Shown piece by piece: positions 16,321-23,316 of a DNA stretch of 49,685 bases. Below the pieces are notes generated by a model. That model was not told the DNA's origin. It saw only the letters and a list, made by a program, of their open reading frames with translations, and made no database searches. Numbering within the stretch: the stretch's first letter is position 1; every line of letters begins with the position of its first letter. The stretch is from NCBI RefSeq assembly GCF_022513565.1, contig NZ_JAKWBE010000045.1:1-49685 (forward strand). Reading direction: 5' to 3'. Origin of the DNA: Streptomyces gilvus (GTDB lineage: Bacteria; Actinomycetota; Actinomycetes; Streptomycetales; Streptomycetaceae). Both the position numbers and the translations under genes were made by a program.

Positions 16321-17510
16321 CACGATCCCTCCCTGGGCAGACCGAGCACTCGGTCGGCGATGATCGTCCGCTGGATCTCGGCCGTGCCGCCGTAGAGCGT
16401 CGACGCCCGGGTGTAGAACCAGTCCGACCGCCACGCCTCGTCGGCGTCCCGGTCGGAGAAGAGGAACTCGGGCCGGCGCAGGCTCAGGGCGGCGTCGCAC
16501 ACCCGCTGTTCGGCGGTGCCCAGCAGCACCTTGTCGATCGAGGTCTCCGCACCCGCTACCTCGCCGGCGCCGAGCCGCTGGACGGTGCGCCCGCACCGCA
16601 GCCGCAGCGCCTGCTGCGCCAGCCAGGCCGCCCCCACCTCGGCGGCGGCGGGGGTGTCCGGCGCGGTGTGCGCGGCGAGTTCCGCGACCAGCCGCCCGAT
16701 GTGGGCCTGCCGGACCCAGGCGTAGTTCCCCCGTTCGAACTGGAGGAGGTACATCGCCACCGCCCAGCCCTGTCCCTCGTCTCCGACCAGACGGTCGGCC
16801 GGCACGCGGGCGCCGTCGAAGAAGACCTCCGCCAGCTCGTTGTGGCCGTTGGCGTAGCGGATCGGGCGCACTTCCACACCGGGGGTGGAGAGGTCGACCA
16901 TCAGCATGGACAGGCCACGGTGCCTGCTCTCCGTCGTACCGGTGCGCACCAGCGTGCCCATGCGGGTGGCGCCGACGCCCTGGCTGCTCCAGATCTTCTG
17001 ACCGCTGAGCACGTACTCGTCGCCCTCCCGCCGGGCACGGCAGCGCAGCGAGGCGAGATCGCTGCCCGCCTCGGGCTCGGAGAAGCCCTGCGCCCAGGTC
17101 GCCTCACCGGTCAGCGCCGACGGCAGCAGGCGGGCCGCCAGATCCGGCGCGAACCGGATCACCGCCGGTGCGAGGGTTTCGAGCATCTCGTACTGCACGG
17201 GCGCCGGGTAGCCGGCCCGTTCGAGTTCGTCGTAGAGAACGGACCGCAGGACGGGCGGGCCCCCGAGTCCCCCTGCCTGAACCGGCCAGCCGGTACGGCC
17301 CCACCCGTGGTCGTACAGCAGGCGGGTGAGGAGTCGTCCCGCTCCCAGCGCGGCCTCGGCGGTGCGGTACACAGCGCCGTGGAACTCCTTCAGCTCGTCC
17401 GTGCGGGACTCGATCCAGGCACGCAGCCGCTGACGGTGCTCACGCACGGCTGTGACACCGGCCGTCGCCCGACTGTCCGGCGTGCTCCCCGCTCGGTCGG
17501 TCTGTCTCAC
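16320..17510 (-). CDS. Acyl-CoA dehydrogenase, large (alpha-type) subunit
   Basis: A 396-aa acyl-CoA dehydrogenase. The order is an N-terminal helical domain with DHGWGRTGWPVQAGGLGG, FSEPEAGSDLASL for FAD/substrate contacts, LSGQKIWSSQG, then LLQFERGNYAWVRQAHIGRL and C-terminal STLYGGTAEIQRTIIADRVLGLP. The W/YGGTAEIQ ending and the small partner encoded immediately downstream are typical of heterotetrameric FadE enzymes acting on bulky (steroid- or terpenoid-like) CoA esters. GTG 17510 is preceded by AAGGAG at 5-nt spacing. A perfect 12-bp palindrome lies 33 bases upstream (17543-17554). TATGTT at 17559-17554 may be its -10 box. Confidence 0.9.
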   Translation of the reverse strand: MRQTDRAGSTPDSRATAGVTAVREHRQRLRAWIESRTDELKEFHGAVYRTAEAALGAGRLLTRLLYDHGWGRTGWPVQAGGLGGPPVLRSVLYDELERAGYPAPVQYEMLETLAPAVIRFAPDLAARLLPSALTGEATWAQGFSEPEAGSDLASLRCRARREGDEYVLSGQKIWSSQGVGATRMGTLVRTGTTESRHRGLSMLMVDLSTPGVEVRPIRYANGHNELAEVFFDGARVPADRLVGDEGQGWAVAMYLLQFERGNYAWVRQAHIGRLVAELAAHTAPDTPAAAEVGAAWLAQQALRLRCGRTVQRLGAGEVAGAETSIDKVLLGTAEQRVCDAALSLRRPEFLFSDRDADEAWRSDWFYTRASTLYGGTAEIQRTIIADRVLGLPREGS

Positions 17511-17542
17511 GTGGACTCCTTCGTCGCGCCGCAGGTACCGAC

Positions 17543-17554
17543 TTTGAATTCAAA
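17543..17554. promoter_or_regulatory. TTTGAATTCAAA operator (ACAD side)
   Basis: A perfect 12-bp palindrome, the longest copy of the island motif. It lies just upstream of the minus-strand acyl-CoA dehydrogenase and abuts the possible -10 box TATGTT (17559-17554). Its centre is exactly 50 bp from that of the second copy at 17594-17603, about five helical turns, so two bound dimers would lie on the same face of the DNA. Confidence 0.6.
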
Positions 17555-17593
17555 CATACCCACACGGCGAGCGCCTCGAACTGTGACCGAAAT

Positions 17594-17619
17594 TTGAATT
17601 CAACTGCTAGGCTGCAGGA
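17594..17619 (+). promoter_or_regulatory. TTGAATTCAA operator and leaderless promoter (crotonase side)
   Basis: TTGAATTCAA at 17594-17603 is followed by a -10 box TAGGCT at 17608-17613, then six bases, then the GTG start at 17620. The spacing matches the thioesterase promoter at 11926-11938. The operator occupies the spacer region, where a bound protein would block RNA polymerase. Confidence 0.6.
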
Positions 17620-18444
17620 GTGTCCGAACACATACTGACTGAGGTGGCGGGCGGTGTCCTCACCGTGACACTCAACCGGCCCGAGCGCCTGAACGCCTGG
17701 ACGATGGAGATGGGCGACGCGTATTTCGACGTCCTGGACCGGGCCGACGACGATCCCGGGATCCGGGTCGTCGTCCTGACCGGGGCCGGCCGCGGCTTCT
17801 GCGCGGGCATCGACATGGAGGTCCTCGGCGCGGCGGCCGGCGGCCGGCTCCCCCGCCCGGCCGCGGGGCGCCGTATGACACACGCCCAGAGCTTCCGCAA
17901 ACCCCTCATCGCCGCGGTCAACGGGGCCTGTGTCGGCTTCGGGCTGGTCCAGGCCCTCGCCTGCGACATCCGCTTCGCCGCCGCCTCCGCCTACTTCCTG
18001 CCGGCCTTCGCCCAGCGTGGGCTCAACGCGGAGTACGGCACGAGTTGGCTGCTCCCCCGGATGATCGGGCAGACCCGCGCCACCGAATGGCTCTTCTCCG
18101 GCCGGCGGATGGACGCGGCGGAGGCGGAACGCGTGGGCCTCGTCAACGGTGTCCGCGACGACGAGAACCTCCTCGACCAGACCCTGGACTACGCCCGCCG
18201 TCTGGCCCGGACCGCGTCTCCCACGGCACTCGCCGACACCAAGGCGCAGATCGCCGGCGACTGGCTGCGCGACCGGACCGCCGCGGAGGACCACGCGAAG
18301 GAGCTGGGACACGCCCCCGGGCACCGGGTCGACTTCGAGGAGGGGGTCCGCAGCTTCCTGGACAGGCGTCCGCCCGACTTCGCACCCCTCACGCCCCGTT
18401 CCCCCGACCCGGCGAACCCCCTCGCGCCGGCCGACCACCCATGA
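17620..18444 (+). CDS. Enoyl-CoA hydratase/isomerase family protein (crotonase)
   Basis: A 274-aa crotonase-fold protein with NRPERLNAWTMEM, the oxyanion-hole segments GRGFCAGIDMEVLG and NGACVGFGLVQALACDIRFA, and a C-terminal DFEEGVRSFLDRRPPDF. Neither hydratase glutamate (Glu144/Glu164 of rat enoyl-CoA hydratase) is kept: the equivalent positions are Val and about Phe. A Glu does occur in GLNAEYGTSWLLPR, where PaaG-type isomerases carry their acid. So isomerase, hydrolase or C-C lyase activity is more likely than simple hydration. GTG 17620 is probably leaderless. The next crotonase starts at or just after its stop. Confidence 0.87.
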   Translation: MSEHILTEVAGGVLTVTLNRPERLNAWTMEMGDAYFDVLDRADDDPGIRVVVLTGAGRGFCAGIDMEVLGAAAGGRLPRPAAGRRMTHAQSFRKPLIAAVNGACVGFGLVQALACDIRFAAASAYFLPAFAQRGLNAEYGTSWLLPRMIGQTRATEWLFSGRRMDAAEAERVGLVNGVRDDENLLDQTLDYARRLARTASPTALADTKAQIAGDWLRDRTAAEDHAKELGHAPGHRVDFEEGVRSFLDRRPPDFAPLTPRSPDPANPLAPADHP

Positions 18445-18455
18445 TCGGAGAACCC

Positions 18456-19256
18456 ATGACATCGGCAGCCACCGAGGCCATCGCCCCGGGGTCCGACGAG
18501 CCGGTCGTCGTCACCGCCGACGGACCGGTGCGGACCGTCACCCTCAACCGCCCGGACGACCTCAACGCGGCCGACGCGGCGATGCACCGCCGGCTGGCCC
18601 GTGTCTGGGCCGAACTGGCGGACGACCCCGAGGCGCGGGCGGTGGTCCTGACCGGCGCCGGCCGCGCGTTCAGCGCGGGGGGTGACTTCGGCTTCATGCG
18701 CGAGCACCGCGATCCCGCGGCACGGTGGCGCATCATCGAGGAGGCCCGGCGGATCGCCGTCGAGATGCTCCAGTTCCCGCTTCCGGTCGTCGCCGCGGTC
18801 AACGGGCCCGCGGTGGGCCTCGGATGCAGCCTCGCTCTCATGAGCGACCTGGTCCTCATGGCGGACACCGCCTTCCTCGCCGATCCGCACATCCTGGTCG
18901 GCCTGGTACCCGGCGACGGCGGAGCGGCCGTTCTCCCGGCGCACATCGGCATGTTGCGCGCCAAGGAGTTCCTCTTCCTCGGCGACCGCGTGGACGCGCA
19001 ACGGGCCGTGTCCATGGGCATGGCCAACCACGTGGTCCCCGCGGCCGAGCTCACCGCTCGGGCCCTGGCCCTGGCCGAGCGGCTGGCGGGCCTGCCGGCG
19101 CAGGCACTCCGCGACACCAAGAGGGCGCTGAACCAGAACCTCGAACTCGCCCTCGCCTCCACCCGCAACTACGCGCTCGTCGCGGAGCGCTACAGCATGA
19201 CCGAGGCCGAACACCGGCGTTTCCTCACGGCGCAGGAAAATCGCATCGGGAACTGA
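18456..19256 (+). CDS. Enoyl-CoA hydratase/isomerase family protein (crotonase)
   Basis: About 266 aa. Crotonase signatures are LNRPDDLNAADAAMHRRL, GRAFSAGGDFGFM, VNGPAVGLGCSLALMSDLVL and LVGLVPGDGGAAVLPAHIG. As in the preceding gene, the two hydratase glutamates are missing (Ser and His at the aligned sites), but an Asp in VPGDGG occupies the isomerase-type position. The reaction is therefore uncertain. Two starts are possible: ATG 18441 overlaps the upstream stop (ATGA), while ATG 18456 has CGGAG 5 nt before it and is preferred. Followed by a GntR regulator in the same direction. Confidence 0.87.
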   Translation: MTSAATEAIAPGSDEPVVVTADGPVRTVTLNRPDDLNAADAAMHRRLARVWAELADDPEARAVVLTGAGRAFSAGGDFGFMREHRDPAARWRIIEEARRIAVEMLQFPLPVVAAVNGPAVGLGCSLALMSDLVLMADTAFLADPHILVGLVPGDGGAAVLPAHIGMLRAKEFLFLGDRVDAQRAVSMGMANHVVPAAELTARALALAERLAGLPAQALRDTKRALNQNLELALASTRNYALVAERYSMTEAEHRRFLTAQENRIGN

Positions 19257-19373
19257 TGCCGTGGCCGGAGGGAGTCACCGCGCCGAGATGCCGTGCCGGC
19301 GTCGCGAGCCGGTGCTCCCCGTGGCCGCGGCACCGGCATCATGCTTCACCTGAGAAAAGGAGAGAGTGCGCGC

Positions 19374-20051
19374 ATGCCCAAGCGGTACGGAGTGAAGGAC
19401 CGCGATGTGGCCGCGGCCTGGGTGATGGAGCGGCTGTTCGACGGCAGGCTCCGCTCCGGGGACCGGTTGGACCGCAACGAGATCGCCGAAGGCGTCGGTA
19501 TCAGCCGGGTCCCGGTCCAGGAGATGATCGTCCAGCTCGAACGCGACGGCATCGTCCGCAGTGAGTACCACCGCGGTGCCTACCTGGAGCGCTTCGATCC
19601 CGACGTGGTGCACGAGACATACGAGCTGTTCGGACTGGTCACGGGGCATTCGGCAGCCACGGCGGCCCAGGCCATGACCTCTCAACTCGCCTATGAGCTC
19701 CAGCAGTTGGTGGACGAGCTGCGGGAGGCCGACAACGGGGCGTTCCGTGATCTGACCTGGGAGTTCCGCCGGAAGGTCAACACCGCCGCCAGTGGACCGC
19801 GGATGCGGGCGATGCTGTCCACCTTCCGCACCTTCATGCCGACGGCCTACGGCGTCCTGGTCGAGCGCCCGCGTACCCGGACCAGGATTCTGCAGCACTA
19901 CCGCGCGGAATGCCGTGCCCTCGTCAAGCACGACGGCGCGGGGGCCCGGCGTGCGGCCGAGAGTCGCTGTGCGGAGGAAGGGGAGCTGCTCGTCGCCGAG
20001 CTCACCCGGCGCGGGGTCTTTGCACCGGCTGCGCAGAAGCGACAGGCGTGA
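19374..20051 (+). CDS. GntR-family (FCD-type) transcriptional regulator
   Basis: A 225-aa regulator. The N-terminal winged helix-turn-helix is clear: LRSGDRLDRNEIAEGVGISRVPVQEMIVQLERDGIV, then the wing YHRGAYLERF. The C-terminal ~130 residues are helical and FCD-like but diverged, with fewer of the metal-binding His/Asp residues of FadR-subfamily effector domains. It probably senses an acyl-CoA or acid intermediate. ATG 19374 follows AAAAGGAGAG; an upstream ATG at 19341 is possible. It is co-directional with the two crotonases. Its last 50 bases overlap the 3' end of the converging hydrolase gene. Confidence 0.85.
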   Translation: MPKRYGVKDRDVAAAWVMERLFDGRLRSGDRLDRNEIAEGVGISRVPVQEMIVQLERDGIVRSEYHRGAYLERFDPDVVHETYELFGLVTGHSAATAAQAMTSQLAYELQQLVDELREADNGAFRDLTWEFRRKVNTAASGPRMRAMLSTFRTFMPTAYGVLVERPRTRTRILQHYRAECRALVKHDGAGARRAAESRCAEEGELLVAELTRRGVFAPAAQKRQA

Positions 20052-20913
20052 TCCGCGAGGCCCACTCCACGAGTGCCGCCCAGAGCCGGTGCCGGTTCGC
20101 TGCGAGGTTGTGGCAGTGGAAGGACCCGCTGACCACCTCGAGTCGCACCGACGGCGCGTTGCCGTACGCTGCCGGCTCGCGCACCGGATCCGCGACCACG
20201 TCCCGTTCGCCGAAGCCGAGGAACACGGGCACGTCGACGCGCCCGGCCAGCCCGGCGACCGCGCCCGGGCCCGAGACCCAGGCGGCGAGCGGAGCGGGGA
20301 CCGGCGTCCGGGCCGTCCGAACGGCCGCCAGCAGGGGACCGTCGAGGGCCGGTCCGACGTTGGTGTAGCCCACGTCGGCCTTCGACGCGGCCGCCGTCTC
20401 GGGGGTCAGCCGCCATCGGCGCCCGTCCGGACGCCACATCGTCAGCTCCCGGGACGGGTAGCCGAGCACCGCCAGCCCCTCGAACGACCGGTGGCGGGCC
20501 TGCTGCAGCAGCATCAGCGCCGCTCCCATCGAGTGGCCGACGCCGGCCACCGGCAGGTCCGCCAGCCCGGTCGACGCGAGGAAGGCCGTGGTGGCGGAGG
20601 CGTTCGCGGCCGCGACCGCGTCGGGCGCGGGCTCCGGATCCGGGCGGGCGCTGCGGCCCGTGCCCAGGTGGTCGAGGGTGATCACTCCCAGGCCGAGGGC
20701 CGCGGCGTAGCGTGCGAAGCTGTACGCGCTCGCGGGGGCCGCCGTCACCTGGAGGTCCCAATAGGACCGGTCGAGGCCCCCGCCCGGAAGGCAGACGGCC
20801 GCGGCGACGGGGTCGGGCGGCAGGAAGGCCGTTCCCGCCACCCAGCCGCCGCTGCCCACGTCGCAGCGGAGTTCCGTCACCCGCACCCTGTCCGTCCCGA
20901 TCTGTCGGGTCAC
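20002..20913 (-). CDS. Alpha/beta hydrolase
   Basis: A 303-aa alpha/beta hydrolase. The nucleophile elbow is GVGHSMGA, the acid is in FGERDVVADP, and the catalytic His is probably in SGSFHCHNL. An oxyanion region CLPGGGLDRSYW lies near the N-terminus. It could hydrolyse an ester, a lactone or a C-C bond of a ring-opened diketone. GTG 20913 overlaps the stop of the NTF2-like gene (GTGA), so the two are coupled. The gene converges on the GntR regulator and overlaps it by 50 bases. Confidence 0.83.
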   Translation of the reverse strand: MTRQIGTDRVRVTELRCDVGSGGWVAGTAFLPPDPVAAAVCLPGGGLDRSYWDLQVTAAPASAYSFARYAAALGLGVITLDHLGTGRSARPDPEPAPDAVAAANASATTAFLASTGLADLPVAGVGHSMGAALMLLQQARHRSFEGLAVLGYPSRELTMWRPDGRRWRLTPETAAASKADVGYTNVGPALDGPLLAAVRTARTPVPAPLAAWVSGPGAVAGLAGRVDVPVFLGFGERDVVADPVREPAAYGNAPSVRLEVVSGSFHCHNLAANRHRLWAALVEWASRITPVASAQPVQRPRAG

Positions 20914-21836
20914 ACCGGCACCGGGTCGGTGCCGTGCCCGAGGCGGGCGATGACCTTGCGGTCTGGACCGATCTCGGCGTAGTCCGCGACGAGGAAGGTG
21001 AAGCGGCTGCCGTCGGCCACCGAGGCGACCGTCCACCTGGTCTCGGCGAACACGAACCAGTCCTCGACGTGCCGCTGGAGCAGGTCGATGCGCTCCGGGA
21101 CGTACCGGCCGTAGAAGTCCGCCAGGTGTGCCCGGAGTTGCTCCTGCCCGTCCAGCTCCACGGTCATGCCGGGTGTGTCACTGGTGTAGTCGCGGATGCC
21201 CACCTGCCCGTCGGGCGCCAGCGCAGCGAGCACGCCCTCGATGTCGGCGCTGCCGAGGGCGTCGAGATAGGCGTCGTGATCGGCGAGCAGGTCGCGCAGG
21301 AGGTCGTGCCGGCTCTGCCCGTCCCGGGGGCTCGCTCCCTCCGTGACCCGGGCCCAGAAGAGTTCGCCGGTGATGCCGGTGCCGCCCATCGTGGGGAAGA
21401 GGACGAGCGCCTCGAAGTCCATCAGGTCGCCCGGCGACACCGTCGCCCCGCGGACGGCGATCTCGGCCATGAACTCGACGGTCGCCCAGCCGGCGTGGAA
21501 GGTGTACCAGGGAGCGAGAACCCGGCTCAACGAATGCCAGTCCCGCAGTCCCATCCCGGTGTGCAGGTCGACGTAGCACTGCCTGATCCCCGTGCGGGTC
21601 TGGACGAGGTGCTGTCGCAGCCGTCCGCTCTCCACGGTCGGGTTGACCGTGTAGGCGTACGGCCCCTGAGCGGTCAGCGTGCCCAGGATGGCGTCGACGT
21701 CCCCCGTGATCTCGATGTCGATGTGCCGGTCCGCCTGACTCTGCGATCGCAGCAGCAGGTCGGCGTGGCGGAGTGCGTCGACGGAGGCGGCCTCGGAGAG
21801 ACCGGGGCCGGGGTCGCCGGTGATCGTGTTCGTCAT
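20910..21836 (-). CDS. SnoaL/NTF2-like protein with two cone-shaped domains
   Basis: A 308-aa protein that appears to hold two SnoaL-like (NTF2 fold) domains, roughly residues 25-165 and 175-300. Evidence: the first has HIDIEITGDVDAILGTL with CYVDLHTGMGLRDWHSL; the second has LLADHDAYLDALGSADIEGVLAALAPDGQVGIRDY and ETRWTVASVADGSRFTFLVADYAEIG. NTF2-like folds serve as isomerases, cyclases, hydratases and dehydratases in polyketide and steroid metabolism. No specific catalytic residue can be named. It is coupled to the alpha/beta hydrolase and transcribed divergently from the amidohydrolase. Confidence 0.7.
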   Translation of the reverse strand: MTNTITGDPGPGLSEAASVDALRHADLLLRSQSQADRHIDIEITGDVDAILGTLTAQGPYAYTVNPTVESGRLRQHLVQTRTGIRQCYVDLHTGMGLRDWHSLSRVLAPWYTFHAGWATVEFMAEIAVRGATVSPGDLMDFEALVLFPTMGGTGITGELFWARVTEGASPRDGQSRHDLLRDLLADHDAYLDALGSADIEGVLAALAPDGQVGIRDYTSDTPGMTVELDGQEQLRAHLADFYGRYVPERIDLLQRHVEDWFVFAETRWTVASVADGSRFTFLVADYAEIGPDRKVIARLGHGTDPVPV

Positions 21837-21971
21837 TGGTCCGCTTCCTCTCGGTTCAGTGCCGATGGAGGTGCGAGGGGGAGATGAGAGCGCCGGTGCG
21901 CCCTCGGGCGAGGCATGCCCTTCACCTCGGGAAGAGCCCGCTCTGCAACGGCATTGGGAGTATTAGTCCGC

Positions 21972-21988
21972 GAACCATGTCCATAGTC
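21972..21988. promoter_or_regulatory. Possible degenerate copy of the amidohydrolase operator
   Basis: GAACCATGTCCATAGTC resembles one strand of the stronger palindrome at 22048-22067 (AACCATGTACAGGGTT). It lies between that site and the divergent NTF2-like gene. It may be a second, weaker site for the same regulator. Confidence 0.3.
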
Positions 21989-22034
21989 AAGAGAAATTTC
22001 AATGCTGTTTCCAGGGCATGTCCCGTCACGCGCC

Positions 22035-22067
22035 TTGACAGCTCTCCAAAACCCTGTACATGGTTTT
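22035..22067 (+). promoter_or_regulatory. Promoter with a 20-bp palindromic operator
   Basis: TTGACA at 22035-22040 is a consensus -35 box. The expected -10 region 16-18 bases on falls inside AAAACCCTGTACATGGTTTT (22048-22067), a palindrome with only one mismatched pair. A bound regulator would cover the -10. The amidohydrolase starts 28 bases downstream. The site differs from the TGAATTCA motif; one of the island's GntR proteins is a plausible ligand, but this is inference. Confidence 0.55.
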
Positions 22068-22094
22068 AACGTCGAGAGTCAGGAGGGGTATCCC

Positions 22095-23279
22095 ATGACA
22101 ACCCAGGCAGCCCGCACCAGGAACGACATCAAGATCATTGACTGTGACACCCATATCGTCGAGCCGTACGACCTGTGGACCTCACGCGTCTCGCCGAAGT
22201 ACCGCAGTCAGGTGCCGCAGGTCCGATGGGACGAGGAGAGGCAGCAGGACGTCTGGTACATGCCCGACCGTCCGCTGATGGCCGCCGCCGCGGGCGCCGC
22301 CATGGCCGGATGGCACCAGTACCCGCCGAACCGTCCGCCGCGTCTGACCGACGCCGACCCGGCGACGTACGACGTCACCGCGCGGCTCAAGCGGATGGAC
22401 GAGTACGGCATCTGGGCCCAGGTGCTGTACCCGAACATCGCCGGCTTCGGCGGCGGCCTCTACGCCACGATGCCCGATCCCAACCTGCGCCTGGAAGCGA
22501 CCCGCGCCTACAACGACTGGCTGGCGGAGTACACCGCCGTCGCCCCCGAGCGGTTCGTCCTGAACTGCTCGGTCCCGTTCTGGGACGTCCCCGAGTCGGT
22601 CAGGGAGATCCGCCGCTGCCACGCGCTCGGCCACCGCGGCATCCTGTTCTCCTCGCACCCCAACAAGCACGGCCAGCCCTACATCGCCGACCGCCACTGG
22701 GACCCGATCTGGGAGGTGTGCTCGGAGCTGGAGATGCCCGTGAACTTCCACATCGGCGGCAGCGGGGTCGGTGACTTCGGCGTCAACTACGAGGGCAACG
22801 GGGCCTCGGTCAACTACGCGATCTCGTCCGCGCTGCTGTTCATGAGCAACGCCAACGCGATCGTCGACACGATCTTCGCCGGGATCTGCGACCGGTTCCC
22901 CACTCTGCAGTTCGTCTCCGTCGAGAGCGGCGTCGGATGGGTGCCCTTCCAGCTGGAGGCGATGGACTGGCAGTGGCAGGCCACCGGCCTGCACGAGAGC
23001 CTGCCCGACCGGATGCTGCCCAGCGAGTACTTCAAGCGGCAGTTCTACACGACGTTCTGGTTCGAGCGGGGCACCCTCCAGTCCTCCATCGAGCAACTGG
23101 GCGCCGACCGGATCCTGTTCGAGACCGACTTCCCGCACCCCACGAGCATGTCCCCGGGGCCGGCGTCCCCGGCCGTCCGGCCCGACACCTATATCGACGA
23201 GGTGATGGGCGTGCTGCCGGAGGACCAGCTCCGGATGATCCTGCACGACAACGCGGCCGCTCTCTACAAGGTCGGCTGA
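22095..23279 (+). CDS. Amidohydrolase family protein (amidohydrolase 2, ACMSD-like)
   Basis: A 394-aa TIM-barrel metal enzyme of the amidohydrolase-2 family. IIDCDTHIVEP supplies the first metal ligands (Asp18/His20), NFHIGGSG supplies a barrel His and LFETDFPHPTS the terminal Asp/His. Relatives include ACMSD, gamma-resorcylate decarboxylase and actinobacterial hydrolases of acyl-CoA clusters. Decarboxylation or hydrolytic C-C cleavage is therefore likely, on an unknown substrate. AGGAGG precedes ATG 22095; upstream in-frame codons are not needed. It leads the operon of CoA transferases and the second GntR regulator. Confidence 0.86.
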   Translation: MTTQAARTRNDIKIIDCDTHIVEPYDLWTSRVSPKYRSQVPQVRWDEERQQDVWYMPDRPLMAAAAGAAMAGWHQYPPNRPPRLTDADPATYDVTARLKRMDEYGIWAQVLYPNIAGFGGGLYATMPDPNLRLEATRAYNDWLAEYTAVAPERFVLNCSVPFWDVPESVREIRRCHALGHRGILFSSHPNKHGQPYIADRHWDPIWEVCSELEMPVNFHIGGSGVGDFGVNYEGNGASVNYAISSALLFMSNANAIVDTIFAGICDRFPTLQFVSVESGVGWVPFQLEAMDWQWQATGLHESLPDRMLPSEYFKRQFYTTFWFERGTLQSSIEQLGADRILFETDFPHPTSMSPGPASPAVRPDTYIDEVMGVLPEDQLRMILHDNAAALYKVG

Positions 23280-23316
23280 TGCCGGGACCTGCCCGAGGAA
23301 CCCGAAGGAGACGATA

